64,000 nucleotides of DNA from positions 62,001-126,000 of the forward strand of contig WHVA01000130.1 in NCBI GenBank assembly GCA_015179125.1. Direction: 5' to 3'. The translations under genes were made by a program, and so were the position numbers. Below are positions 19,862-31,600 of this stretch, in pieces. The notes beneath the pieces were generated by a model. It ran no database searches, was not told where the DNA came from, and saw only the letters and a list, made by a program, of their open reading frames with translations. Positions within the stretch are counted from its first letter, which is position 1. Every line of letters begins with the position of its first letter. Origin of the DNA: Gautieria morchelliformis. Lineage: Eukaryota > Basidiomycota > Agaricomycetes > Gomphales > Gomphaceae.

Positions 19862-21110
19862 CTATTCTTTCACCTCCGTAATGGAGGCCAAAGTCCCCTC
19901 GTTAGGGGTCTTCGCTGCCCGACCTTTAGAACCGCTACCGCTGGTAGACTTGTTCTTCGGGCAGTCTTTGATGATGTGGCCTTTGGTGCCACAAAGCAGA
20001 CAAAGGCCCTGGTCAACCCGACGTTGGCGTTCCTCGGGAAGTAGTTTGCCATCCTTCCCGAGCTTGCTCGATATGTCGGGCTGGCTCTTGTTGTTCAAAG
20101 AGTTGTTGTTGGAACCTTTGCCGTTGTTGTTAGTCTTGTTGCAGTTCTTATTGTTATTGGAACCACTGGAAGACTGGTTGTTGTTAGCGGCATTGCTGCT
20201 GGACTGATTAGTGGCGCGTGCAGGCTGGGAGCTACAACCATTGATCATGGTGTCGTATTCCTTACGCTCCCAGTAACAGCTGTCGCATTCCAGCGTGAAG
20301 TTCCTAAGCTCGGCGAGGCTGCAGAATCGAGGGAAGTGAAGTAAGTCGTCCTTGATTCATTTGGCCAAGCCCTTGTAGGCGAAGTGTCGGAGGGCCGCGT
20401 CGTTCCACTGAGTCCGAGTTGAAGCTCGGGCGAAGTCGATAAAGAATCGCGCGGCCTTGTGGTGCTCTTTCATAACGATCTTCTCGAGGTCAATCTTAGC
20501 TTGGGCAGCGTTGTCGTATGGGCCAAAGTTGAGCTCGAGCTCGGCCTTGAAACTGTCCCAGTCCTCGAGCCAATCTGGCTCGGGTTGGACTTCGCCGAGG
20601 ATCGCCGGCTCGAAATACTGTAGAGCTGAGCCGGACAGGTAAGAAATAGCATACTGCACCTTCGAGGCCCCAGTCTTGAATGCTGTGGGACAATCTCAGA
20701 AGTTGAGTACGCATTGAAGGAAGAAGGTGCGAAGCTTGGCCTGGTCAGTACCGTCATAACTATCCGGTTCCTTGACCTTGGCTCATGCTTCGGACTCGCG
20801 AGGTTTCGCGAGCTTGATGAATACTCGACGCATAAGCTCGTTGTCCTCGAGGTCACCGAGGTCCTCGGGTGGCAGGTTGGGGAGGTCCCGATCGTTGTCA
20901 GAACCTCCAGAGCCATCACCTGGATCACCTGAAGGGTCAACGGGGTCAGCCCTACCTTTGCCTTTGTTACTAGGCTCGGCGGGGTCTGTGAGGGGTATCC
21001 CCGGGGATGGTGGTGAATCGTCGGGGACTTCCGAGAAATGTCATTGTTCTGATATACCCCGAAGGGTGCGGGAACGAGTTATCATGGACATAGTGAAGAA
21101 AAGGGATATG
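19862..21110 (-). pseudogene. Gypsy IV Gag with CCHC zinc knuckle
   Basis: The Gag start 'MSMITRSRTLRG' lies just inside the LTR (about 21090). The capsid core includes 'VQYAISYLSGSALQYFEPAI' and 'ELNFGPYDNAAQAKIDLE' (20659-20357). The Asn/Ser-rich linker and knuckle 'CLLCGTKGHIIKDC' (20248-19862) follow. Stops near 20700, 20790 and 21050 break it. Confidence 0.82.
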
Positions 21111-21135
21111 TAGGGTGTAAGCAGTCTGAAAATAC

Positions 21136-21684
21136 TGTTACGATACGATCCGTCGTAAGGTTGACCGAGGTCGGGAGCGAAACCCGAGGTAATGTCCGAG
21201 GTTACGGGGCGAGGTTTGGATGGGGAAGTCGGAGAGGGACTAGGCTTCAGCTTATGTGCTGCGCCGACCCTACGCACGAGTCCCAACTTCGGAGGCGAAC
21301 GAATAAGAGGCGAGGTTTGGCTTAAGAGGCGAGGCTTGGAAACTAACTAAGGATCAAAGTTATACGATAGTTGATTTTCAGACTGAGGAGTAGGAATGCA
21401 TACAGGGGGGTTTATATACGAGCGAGGGTACGAGTCAGGGGTGAACATATTAGTGGAGGTCTTGGCGAGGTCAGGGCGAGGTAATATATGGATGATGCAT
21501 GATGGAGTGGAATCAGTAACTAAGGGGATACGGGCATGGGATCAAGGTCGGATATGAGCTCTAAATCGGGCTCGGGCTCGGGCGCAGGATAAGAATCATA
21601 TGTACTCGGGCACGAGTATCACAAGGCTCGGGCTCGGAAGAAAGTTATACCAGTAAGTAACCGGCCAAATGCCGGGTTCTTACA
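21136..21684 (-). repeat. 5' LTR of gypsy IV (549 bp)
   Basis: It begins TGTTACGATACG and ends GGGTTCTTACA on the plus strand. It matches the solo LTR at 48738-49270. It contains runs of GAGGCGAGG and GGCTCGGGCTCGGG. The outer flank is GGAAC; there is no partner LTR to test a duplication. Confidence 0.85.
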
Positions 21685-21803
21685 GGAACTGTCACCTGAC
21701 ATAGCGGGAATTCAGGGCAAAGGTCAGTTTATATATAATGATGCTATTTCAAGCTCACCAGTTATTTAGAATCTGTTCAAACTACTAGCACTTTTTGACC
21801 GAA

Positions 21804-23291
21804 ATGTCAGGCGGCAAAAAAAGTAACTTTTGAAGACTTAGAATCTGAGTCAGGGTCTTCATATGAGGAAGAGACCCAGGCGGCTCAAAGTGCATCCGAG
21901 TCTGAAGCCGAGCCCAACGACCTTAATCGAGACACAGAGTCTGAAGTTAGTAGAGGTGGCAGTTCCCAAACAGGTAAAGGATATTGATGAACCTGGTATG
22001 CGATCATATTTTTCATTTATAATTTGATGCTTATTTCACGGCCTAGTAATTATCTTGCGTGTTCCGGACGGCACTGAAGCCGAAGGGTTTGTTGAGCTTG
22101 TGAAGCTTCCTGCCAATGTCAGTTACAAGAAGGGCGAGGAACATATCTTCAAAGCGATAGGGTGCTATCAAACAGTGAAAAAAATGCCCCACCTAGCTTA
22201 CCGGCTCAAAGGTGTGCGAGATAAACACCTTTCGAAACTGGCAAAAGAAGAGGACTGGGACAACCTCAAGGATGATGTGAAGGGCGCTCAGGCAAGGAAG
22301 AAAAAGGGAGATGCCAGTGGTGTGGAAGTAGACATCGTTCTGGATGAAAGTGTACGTGTGCGTGTGACTTCGCATGGCAGCCGCATCTGATATTATAAGA
22401 ATTATAGTACATCGCATCGCTTCACCATACACTTTCCAGGAAAAGGGACAAAACTGTGACAAATGCAGCTGGCAGGGGCAAAAAGAAGAAAGCTCGTATT
22501 CAGGCCTTGAATGCCGATTCTGACACTGAAGGATCTGAGATCGAAGAGCATGGCCTACCGACAAAACGGGAAAGGGATTTCATGGAGGCGTTGAAGGCAG
22601 AGTATTCAAACTGTGGCAAACTGGCATGTGCTTCAAAAGTCTGCAAACTGAATAATAATGGAGAGCACACGCATTTATCATGGTGCCAACTCCAGTCCTG
22701 GGTAACAGCCTTGGTGAGTACAACCTTTGCATTTATATGTATTACTCACTGCTAATAATGCGAATTTAGGTTTCTAACATTCACGGGGTCACTCTGAAAG
22801 TTCCTCCAAACAACACTCACTTCGAAGGTTTCCATTATCGCAAAGACTCCATTCAAAAAGAGAAGACCAATGAAGGGTCAACGGCGAACCTGCCTGGCGC
22901 TGCATTGGGTCTTCAAGGATCATTTCCTATGACGATGTTCCCACCAATTGACTATCGAATGTTTGCTCAGAACATGGTCCTGAACCACCCTGTTACTCCA
23001 GTCAATCCTGACAAGAGACCGGAACAGTTGACCCCTGCGACTCCCGGTGACATCGCTTACCCAAGCATCGAAGAGTTTCTTGACGATGTCCGTAATTGGC
23101 CTGAGGCTAGGGGGCGGAACATTGATGAATTCAAAGGTAAATTTGAAGCAAACAACATTTACTTCCTAAATGAACTGAAGGAGGTGATGGCTGATGTGCT
23201 CATGGCCAACATCGGGATGTCATGGGGTGACGCAAATTTCATCAAAGGAGTGGCTAGAAAGGCTATAAGGAAGCTTGCTAAGAAGGTGTGA
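21804..23291 (+). CDS. Uncharacterised basidiomycete protein, four exons, one frameshift after the start
   Basis: Proposed exons: 21804-21973, 22047-22351, 22408-22713, 22770-23291; introns of 73, 56 and 56 bases with GTAAAG, GTACGT and GTGAGT donors, all phases matching. The N-terminus is acidic Ser/Glu-rich. The middle has 'EEHIFKAIGCYQTVKKMPHL' and a basic stretch. A Cys/His segment follows ('CGKLACASKVCKLNNNGEHT') and then 'WCQLQSWVTALV'. The C-terminus resembles a small helical, SAM-like domain ('YPSIEEFLDDVRNWPE'). One extra A in the seven-A run at 21816-21822 shifts the frame seven codons after the ATG; with six A the whole gene is open. This may be a real mutation or a base error. I recall similar uncharacterised proteins in agaricomycetes, but no function. 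Confidence 0.6.
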
Positions 23292-23599
23292 GAGGGCGGG
23301 AGGCAAGCAGAATTATGCCAGTAGGACACAATAATTAGATTTACTATATACATCAAAAAGACCAATTTAGAGAATTATGGATATTTGAGATCGGCAGCCT
23401 TAGTACCGTCTGAGGCAGCGCACGGCACATTATTGGTATTTAACCTTGAGGCCGCTACCACCAACACACCGCAAGAATGTAGATGGTTCACTTGTCACAT
23501 GACTTGTCCGCATGTTGACAACAGCTCTGCCTCTCAGACTCGCACAACATAGTTCTTTACTTGTTGTCTGCCTCTAATTCTCGATATTTGTTATTCCAG

Positions 23600-25719
23600 A
23601 TGCCATCAACACCGCCCCAATCTCTCAAGCTTCCGTTGATGACGAGAACACCATATAGCGTCAGTCCCAGTAAATCTCATGAATCACACATTCGGACCCA
23701 GGATGATTTGAAAAAGCTGATGAAGGGCGAATTCTCCGGTGCGATATTCGAGAGTAATTCTCTGCTTGAAGAGCGCTGTCGGGTGGATAAAAAAATTGTC
23801 GACACTGTCCTATCCAAACTGAAACCTGGCGTGTTCTGGGACAGCCCAACCGACACTTTCAAGGAATGGCCCAGCCGCACTGGTCCAGAAAGCGCTCATT
23901 ATGCGCCGTTGGAGTGGTTACTCAACCAGATTCTGTCCATCTCCTCCCAAAAGCTGCCGAATGGCAATATCCACCGAGGTCTTCAGTTTTACGTGTACGG
24001 TCGGGAAATGGCTGAAGGACTTGACACAGACTCCCCCCTAAAACCAGACCTTGTTGGTTGTCAGTCTGTTGGTGAGAGCCGAGGCTCGAAGCTGAAGCTC
24101 TCATGGAACGAGGCTGAAATTTGCATAGAGGTGAAGAATAACTGGCCTGGTTTGATCCTGCAGTCAAGCACGTACGTGTGCTGTATGTTCACACACCAAT
24201 TGGATAGACTCTTCGTCACTGTTATCCATTTCAATAACGCAACGATGGGGGTGCACTTCGGATTTTATTCTCGCATGGGTCTGGTTGTTACGCCGGAACT
24301 TGACCTCTCGAAGGAGGGAGGCTTTAAAGGATTTGTCTGCGGAGTGGTTGGGATTAATTCTTGGACCGACACAAACCACGCTGGAATCGATACTACTCGT
24401 ACCATCACAGACATTGCAATTTCCAAGAGGGGTATATTCAAGATTTCGAAAACACTTTGTGACCGACGTTGCGTTCGTGGACCAGCAACGCGTGTGTATC
24501 TTTTGGTCAAGAAGGGTGCGTTTTGACATTTAGAGATCTGGGCCAGTAGTTAACAATTGGGTTTGAAGGTGCAACCGCCACCAATGGTTCTCCCGCTCAA
24601 CCTCCGTCCACTCACCGGTATAACTTACGAAGTCACCAACCCCCGCGTTCTCAGCCTGGAAAGGAGACTGACGGTCGAGAACCCTTGAGGTTGAAGGGAG
24701 GCATATCTTTTCTCTTGCCGGACACTGTCATTCTGAAAGATTCATGGCCATTGAAAACCCATAACGAAGAAGGCACAATGTTTCGAGCGTTATCGGGTGG
24801 ATTTGGACTGCCAGACATCCTTGCCTCATACCCTGTCAAGGACGGAATGGATAAGCTCATACCTGATGATGCAACGTATTGGCCCATGTGTGCGCCAGAG
24901 CCATATGCCGGGTTAGGCCTGACGAACGAATACATATGCGATCTGTTTTTGAGACCCGAGGGACGTCACTGTGAGCTGCACAAAGTCCTCGATTGCTCGT
25001 GCGTTGCATAGTGCACGCCATGTTGGGTATGTGAACGAAGAGGGCATCGGACATGATTGACCTATAATGGTGATTGACAGGGCATTTTGGGCTGTTTAAG
25101 AACGGCTGGTTGCACCGTGACATAAGCATCGGGAACATCATGCTGATGGATGAAGCTGAGCGGCCGCCTGTGACAGAGTACATACCGTCTTTCACATCAG
25201 TCCTTTCGTTTTTTTATGTTTGCTTCAGTTTTGCCATGACTCGAGAAGTTACTAGATGTGTGGGATTCATATGCAATGGGGACCAGGCGATTCGTTGGAT
25301 GGATCAGAAGCAGGAATTAGCAAGCATCGCTCAGTGGGTCTTTAGTTGTTGTGTGCGGCTTGTGATTTACATGGTTCTAGGGTACGCTGCCTTTCATGTC
25401 TCAGGCGCTGATTGTTGCTTGGGACTCTGGAACGCAAGTTGTGCACCAAGTAATTGATGACCTGGAGTCGTTTATATGGGTTTTATTTTGGTCAATTCTG
25501 GAGATTCTGGAGACCAAGGGGGCACTCGCGCTACTAGAACAGAATTACCGTCAAACGATGCTCTCCAACGAGTTACCTGTGTTACAAGCTAGGGGAAGTT
25601 TCCTTGATAGGTTAAAGCAACAGGATGCCGCGAAAAACTTCTCCACGGGCTTGAAGCCATTCTCCAAACTCTTGATTCAATTGTTAATGCTTTCTCAGGA
25701 GACTACTCTGAATGGCTGA
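23600..25719 (+). pseudogene. FunK1-type fungal protein kinase, probably inactivated
   Basis: Start ATG at 23600. The N-terminal FunK1 region has 'WNEAEICIEVKNNWPGLI' and 'VTVIHFNNATMGVHFGFYS'. An intron at 24516-24568 (phase 1) leads to 'DTVILKDSWPL' (VAIK-like lysine), later 'GWLHRDISIGNIM' (catalytic Asp and Asn), 'GFICNGDQAIRW' (the DFG-like position) and 'DDLESFIWVLFW'. Further introns are likely at about 25028-25081, 25187-25235 and 25341-25380. The frame before the catalytic loop changes near 24920, and one TGA at 24971 interrupts 'ETRGTSL', stop, 'AAQSP'; CGA to TGA would explain it. FunK1 kinases are an expanded agaricomycete family of poorly known role. The 3' end is close to the gypsy II LTR. 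Confidence 0.75.
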
Positions 25720-25750
25720 AACCAGACTTCATTAAGGTCGGATTTTCGGA

Positions 25751-26437
25751 TGTTACGTATCGAGATTTCCACTAAGTCGGAACTGGAAAGGACAGCGGCT
25801 TCAACTTATAGGTTGCGCCCCCGATGAACTATCCTCCTAAGTATTTCGGAACTGAGTCGGAAGTTGGAAAGTACTGAACCAAAGGTTTGGTCGGAACTTG
25901 GGTCGGAACTGAGGCGGAAGGCGGAAAGACGGAAAGCGGAGAGACTGAGATCTTGCTAGACTCGCTGTGCTAAGAACAGGAGATGGAGCGAAGGAAATCA
26001 AGTATCGAAGGCGATTATCTGATTGCAGAATAAGAGACATACATGACAGGCTTTTATACAAAGAGCTGAGACAACAGGTAATGACATAGTACTAAGCAAA
26101 TTCCGGGGGAAGCGGAAGTCGAGTAGACAATGCGTGGGAACTAACTATTGGGAACAATGGGACTACAAGGGGGTTCAGGGTAAGGTAGAATAATGGCAAA
26201 GAACAAGGGGTCGGGAAAACATATCTGACAACGAATTACAAGGGTGACCGGATATGTGGTTTTGATGAAGATGAAACGGGTCCGGTGGGTCCGAGTAATA
26301 GAGTCGAAAGAACAAAGGAATAGAACAATGGGCGGAATGTCGGAAGTATCGGAGGGCGGAATGTGTTGCGGAAATATCGGAGGGCGGAAGGTGTGGCGGA
26401 ACTGAGGGTCGGAAGTCGGAAATGAATGGTCGTAACA
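25751..26437 (-). repeat. 3' LTR of gypsy II (687 bp)
   Basis: It begins TGTTACGTATCG and ends ATGGTCGTAACA on the plus strand. A purine-rich minus-strand tract (complement of gtatctcccttct) lies directly inside, so this is the 3' LTR. It contains a run of GGCGGAAGGCGGAAA-like repeats. Confidence 0.9.
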
Positions 26438-26559
26438 GTATCTCCCTTCTAAGGTCGAGCCCCGTGAGACCACAGGTCGGATCACGTGAGCTGTGAACAA
26501 ATGCGTCGGAGTTCTAAAAAATAGGCTGAGGAACAAACGCGTCTTCTGTCCATTCCATC

Positions 26560-27723
26560 ATGAGTGCTCCAGTAGACTTCTCTAAAATGTCCAGCGCCGA
26601 GATGAAACAGCATTTCGCTGATATGCTCGCGCAAAAGGAATTGGCCGAAAAACGCGAGGCTGAGGAAGCTGCGCGGAAAGAGAAGGAACGTCGGGAGAAA
26701 GAGCAGAAGGAGCAGGAGAGGAGGGAACGTGAACGCCGCGAGGAGGAGGAACGCGTCCGTGAAGAGAAACAGAAATGGAACGCGGCACGGAAAGCTGCTG
26801 CGGACAAAGCTGCTGCAGAGAAGGCGGCTGTGGAGAAAGTTGCTGCGGAGAGGGCGGAAAAGGAACAGGTGAGTCGGAAATGTCCAGCGGAAAAGGTTCT
26901 TGAATCAACTAAAAAGTTCTTCCAGAATAATGTTCAGGACGAGTCAGAGTCAGACTCGGAAGGTTCGGCAGAAAGTACACCGTCTCCGGAAGGAAAAGGG
27001 AAGCAAAAGGAAATTGCTACCCCGGTGAACCTTGTGGCGGAACGGAAACGTCAGGCGGACGCATTCCAGAAGGCTCGAAAGGACAAGTTGAGTCAGATGT
27101 TGGAACTGCGTGAACTGGGGCCGGAAAATCCCGCGACTAAGAAGCGGAAAACTCGGGACGGCGATGAGGAAAAGGCCCCTTGTGACCCATGCGAGTCTAA
27201 GGGGGCGGATTGCACGTGGTCGAGCAATCCACGGGAAACGTCGTGCGACCAGTGCCGTGACAGGAAAAGGCACTGCGTTGTGGATGGGTGCGCTTCAAGG
27301 CTGGAGCGAAAGAAACAGAGGTTGAGGAGTCAAATCCGAAGGCGGAACCGGGACCGAGCGGAGGGAGGGCCGAGGAATCGTTTCCGGTGACCGGAAAGTC
27401 GGACAGGCGGTTTTGAACCGGTTTACGATGTCTTATCCCCTTCTTGACATTGCCGGTCGCTGAGGGCCATGCGGGAGCAGCAGCGCGAAATCCGGGATAT
27501 CATGATTGATATGGCCGAGGTTCAACAGCATCAGGTTCTGTCGGTTCAGAACCAGATGACTGTTATGTCTACCGTACTGCAGCAGTTGACGCGGGAAATG
27601 CGGTGGCGGAACGATCTGGTCCGGGACCGAATGGATGCACGGCTTCGGGAGCAAGGAATAGGGGCGGAAACGGGTCCGGGTGGGGAGGCGGAAACGAGGG
27701 AAGGGTGGAAACGGAGTTGGTGA
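26560..27723 (+). CDS. Opposite-strand accessory gene of gypsy II: coiled coil plus Zn2Cys6-type cluster
   Basis: ATG at 26560; 276 codons are open to 27390, with a second open block at 27469-27723. Residues about 15-110 are a Glu/Arg/Lys/Ala coiled coil. A likely in-frame intron (GTGAGT at 26869 to TTCCAG at 26925) sits where gypsy III also has one. Then comes an acidic Ser region and the cluster C-x2-C-x6-C-x10-C-x2-C-x6-C ('CDPCESKGADC' then 'CDQCRDRKRHC'), which fits the fungal Zn2Cys6 spacing exactly, followed by a basic Arg/Lys run. The second block has another coiled coil ('EIRDIMIDMAEVQQHQVLS'). Gag-pol converges on it from the right. Zn2Cys6 proteins bind CGG triplets; that this one binds its own element is my inference. 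Confidence 0.7.
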
Positions 27724-27930
27724 GTGTCGAGGTAGGAGAGCCGGAAAAAGACCCGGAAGCGGAAAAAGAGGTCGAGGCGGAGACAATGAGGAGGAGTAGG
27801 GGTATCAAAAAACTTGTAGATAATTTCTTGAAGTGTCGGAAAATAGAGTAACGGAAAGATTAATCGGATTTTGACAAATGACTTGAGAACTGTAAGAATC
27901 AATGGGCGTCGGAAATGAGGTCGGAAATGA

Positions 27931-29130
27931 CTAGGGCGTGGAAATGGGGCCAGGCTTATCAGGATAGGACTTGTGGAAATCAGAGACGAGGTCAGAGGCG
28001 TGGTCTAGTTCCGTGGCGGAAATCCACGAGGTCTCTTCGTCAGTGTTTTCATAGCCTGCCCACTTGACTAGGTACTGGAGTTGGCAGTGGTATCGTCTGT
28101 CGAGCTTGGAGTTGAGAATTTCCGAGATTTCATATTCCGGTTCTCCGTCGATGACGACTGGCGGAGGCAGAGGTTGTTCTCGATTCGGAATTGTATTCGG
28201 AACTGCGGGTTCAAGCATCGAGACATGGAATACCGGGTGTACTGCACGCATATTGTCAGGAAGTTTGAGGGTGAAAGAACGACTGCCAGCCTTAGCGATG
28301 ATCTCGTAAGGACCGAGGTATTTCTCAGAGAGCTTCTTCGAGGGGCAAGTGGTGCGGAAGTTTTCAGCTTTCACGAAGACTTTGTCGCCAATCTCGAATG
28401 CCGGTTGCGGAAGGCATTTCCGATCGGCGGAAGTTTGATATCTCTTCTGGGCAGCAGAAATGTTCTCTCGGAGGTGCTGGTGAAGGTCGTCAAGTTCCAC
28501 AACGAAATCTCGGGCTCTTGCAGAGGCGAGGTCGCGTTCAGGGTGGATGGCGAGATTCGGGTGGTAGCCCTTGTTGGCGTAAAAGGGTGAGATTCCGGTG
28601 ATAGTGGAAGGCGCGTTGTTGTAGGCAAATTCCGCGAGCGGAAGGAGGTCGGACCAATTGCTATGTTGGTAGTTGCAATAGACCCGGAGATACTGCTCAA
28701 GGGTCTGATTCGTACGTTCCGTTTGTCCGTCTCCTTCGGGATGATAACCGGAAGTGAAGTGGAGCTTCATGTCGAGAGCCTTCCCGAGTGTGCGGAAAAA
28801 GGATGACACAAATTCGGAACCACGGTCGGAAGTGACATGGGAAGGGATTCCGTGCTTGGAAAAGACGTGGAGCACGAAGAGTTGGGCGAGTTGGGCGGAA
28901 GTGATGGTGTCGTATGTCGGAATAAAGATGGACTGCTTTGTAAGGCGGTCAACGATTACTAGAATGGTATCATAGCCAGATGACTTAGGAAGTTTCTCAA
29001 TGAAATCCATGGATATCGAATTCCACGGTTGTTCCGGGATCGGAAGTTGCTTCAGGAGGCCGTAGGGTTTGTGACGTTGAGGCTTGGCTCGCATACAGGT
29101 GGTGCATGACTTGCAGTAGTCTTGGACCAT
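27931..29130 (-). CDS. Gypsy II integrase core and chromodomain (open, 399 codons)
   Basis: Continuous and apparently intact. The zinc-binding end is 'YCKSCTTCMRAK'. The DDE core is 'SMDFIEKLP' (D), 'SHVTSDRGSEFVSS' (D) and 'EGDGQTERTNQTLEQY' (E). Further on is 'KYLGPYEIIAKAGS', and the C-terminal chromodomain has 'YEISEILNSKLD' and 'YLVKWAGYENTDEETSW'. The HHCC His part lies upstream (29131-29435) in another frame. It would insert element cDNA into chromatin. Confidence 0.9.
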   Translation of the reverse strand: MVQDYCKSCTTCMRAKPQRHKPYGLLKQLPIPEQPWNSISMDFIEKLPKSSGYDTILVIVDRLTKQSIFIPTYDTITSAQLAQLFVLHVFSKHGIPSHVTSDRGSEFVSSFFRTLGKALDMKLHFTSGYHPEGDGQTERTNQTLEQYLRVYCNYQHSNWSDLLPLAEFAYNNAPSTITGISPFYANKGYHPNLAIHPERDLASARARDFVVELDDLHQHLRENISAAQKRYQTSADRKCLPQPAFEIGDKVFVKAENFRTTCPSKKLSEKYLGPYEIIAKAGSRSFTLKLPDNMRAVHPVFHVSMLEPAVPNTIPNREQPLPPPVVIDGEPEYEISEILNSKLDRRYHCQLQYLVKWAGYENTDEETSWISATELDHASDLVSDFHKSYPDKPGPISTP

Positions 29131-29639
29131 TGTGCGGAGGAGAGGCCAAGTATAGGTACATCGGATTATGTCGAGGGTTTTGTTCTGGCCTTGGTGTCCT
29201 GAGAGCGGATGATCGTGGCTTTGCTGGAGTACACGAAGTCGTAGATCGTTGGTATCCGGAACGTAAATCCGGGACTTGTACCGGAGAAATCCGTCGGAAT
29301 CGAGGGACCATCCAGGACTGGTGGGGTCATCGAGGTGGGTTGCGGAGATGGGTCGGAACGGAGTGCGGAACAGATGTCGGAATGGAGAGACTCGGTGTCC
29401 ATAATAATTGAGGCGCGGAGTAGCGGAAACTGCAATGCTGTGGCACGCAGGGACGATGCCAGTTGTTCAGTAGAGAATACTGGGCGGAAATTGTGCGGAT
29501 TAACGCTGGCATAGTCGCTACTTCCCTCTTTTGGGTAGACGTCCCAACGTCTAGTGAGCGCGTCGGGTTTTGCTCCGAGCTTTCAGGGGCGGAAGCGGAT
29601 CACCATGTTGAACTGTGAGAGATATTCAGACCAGCGGAC

Positions 29640-31600
29640 TTGACGGCGGGTCAAGATCTTAGTAGTCGCGAAATACTCAAGGTTCTTATGATCCGTTACA
29701 ACGTCGATCGGATAAGTTGGACCTTCGAGGTAGTGTCTCCAGATTTTGAAGGTTTCGAAAATCGCAAGTAGTTCCTTATCGTGGACGTCGTAGTTGAGTT
29801 CCGGGGCGGAAAAGGTGCGGGAATGAAAGGCGATCGGATGAATTTCTCCGTCGTCGGGGGAAATGATGGAAAGAATGGCGCTAGCGCCTAGTCGGAAGTG
29901 TCGGTTTCGAGTACAAGTTGGGCATCAGGAATCCAGAAACCGAGTATGGGAGCCGTGGTGAAGGCCGATTTGAGGCTTCAAATGCGGAACGGCATTCCGG
30001 AGTGAAATTCCATGGGGCCCCTTCCTGGTGAGACGTGTAAGCGGAACAGTAATGTCGGAAAAATTATAAATGAAACGCCGGTAAAAGTTGGCGAAGCCAA
30101 GGAAAGACTGCACATCCTTAACACGTCGGGGTTCCGGCCATTCTTGAATTGCCTTGACCTTGTCCTCTGCCATGGTAAGACCTGTTGGAGAGAGGATGTA
30201 GCCGAGGTATTCGACCGTGTCGCGATGCCATTCGCATTTCTCTGCTTTTGCGTAGAGATGGTGTTTGCGTAGACGGCAGAGTACTTCGCGGACATGTTCC
30301 CGATGTTTTTCCAGGTGTTGGAATATATGAGGATGTCGTCAATGTAGACTAGGACGCATACGTCAAGGAGGTCGGAAAATATGTCGTTCATGAATCGCTG
30401 AAAAGCGGCGGGAGCATTGGTTAGACCAAAAGGCATGACAACCCACTCAAAAGCACCGTAGCGGGTGGGAAAGTGGTTTTCCACTCGTCACCTTCCCGGA
30501 TCGGACAAGGTGATAAGCGTGCCGGAGGTCGATTTTGGTGTAGATCTTCACCCTGCGGGGAGTGTTGAGTAAGTCGGAAATGCGCAGAAGCGGATCTTTG
30601 TCCTTTTGGTGAGGGTGTTAAGTCCGCGGAAATCGACGCAGAGGCGGAGAGATCCATCCTTCTTCTTGACGAAAAGGACCGGAGCGCCGTGCAGAGACAG
30701 CGAAGGGCGATAAAGCCCATGTTGAGATGTTCATCGACGAACTCGTGGAGAGTTTGGAGTTCACTTTGCAAAGGGAGTAGATCGGTCCAAGGGCGGAGAT
30801 GCTCCTTCTTCCAAATCTATCCCAAATCGAAGGTCGATGTTCAGCAGGTTTGTCGGCTTTGGCCTTGTTGAACACGTCCGGGAAGTCACGATATTCTTCC
30901 GGAACTGAGCTCATGTCGACCGGAGCGGAAGTCGAGGCGGAACGAGCCTTGACTGAGCCGAATCGGAAAGGTGAAGCTGGAAAACGGTCGTTCTTCTTGC
31001 CGTTGCAATACGCGGAAAGCGGTGGCGAGACGAGCGCAATTCGAGGAGCTTCGAGGGCGGAGGTGCTAAAGCGGGACCGGAGTGCGGAACTGAATCCACG
31101 AGCGGAGTTGCAGAAGAGGCCTGAGCCATCTTTGCGGACGATGTCGGAATAGACGGAAGTTGATCCGGGGTACGGAACTGTATTTGACCCAATGCCCAGT
31201 TAATCGACGGATTATATTGGGTGAGCCAATTGTGTCCTAGTACAACGGAACAGCTAGCATCTAGCGGAGTAACGTAAAACTAACTTCATGGTTGTCCCCA
31301 GTAGCGAAACGGATAGACAGATCCACAACTTGGGAAATTCCCGTGTTGGAAGATCCGTCGAAAAGGTGGAGCGGAATAGTCGGAATGTTGCAGGGTCGGA
31401 AGTTTATGTTTCAAAACAAAGTCGGAATCGAGGAAACAACGAGTCGAACCGGAGTCGACCAGTGCTGTGAACGGGGGTGCGGAAATGGTGTCGGAAGTGA
31501 GCGGAACAGAGAGGGAGTCGGAGGACGAAAGAGCGGATGCGTTGAGTTTAACCTCGTTTGTCGCACGAATGGGGTCAACACAGCCCTCAGCTCGTGCGGA
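29640..31600 (-). pseudogene. Gypsy II protease, RT and RNase H region with frameshifts
   Basis: RNase H coding is recognisable at about 29925-29640. RT lies at about 30900-29978: '[20 protein letters not shown]' near 30660-30700, '[20 protein letters not shown]' and catalytic '[14 protein letters not shown]' near 30340-30420. Protease-like sequence and linker ('GQIQFRTPDQLPS' at 31190) lie upstream. Small indels change the frame at least four times (near 30310, 30490, 30590 and 30700), so no full enzyme can be made. Most breaks are indels rather than stops, unlike gypsy I. Confidence 0.78.

Larger units (their letters stand above)
18404..21684 (-). mobile_element. Gypsy IV: right half of a Ty3/gypsy element, cut by the copia element
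   Basis: The 5' LTR is at 21136-21684; Gag, zinc knuckle, protease and RT follow leftward, and the sequence stops inside the RT thumb at 18404, exactly at the copia LTR. RNase H, integrase and the 3' LTR are absent from the window. A solo LTR of the same family is at 48738-49270. The element is rich in CGAGG/CCTCG. Confidence 0.88.
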
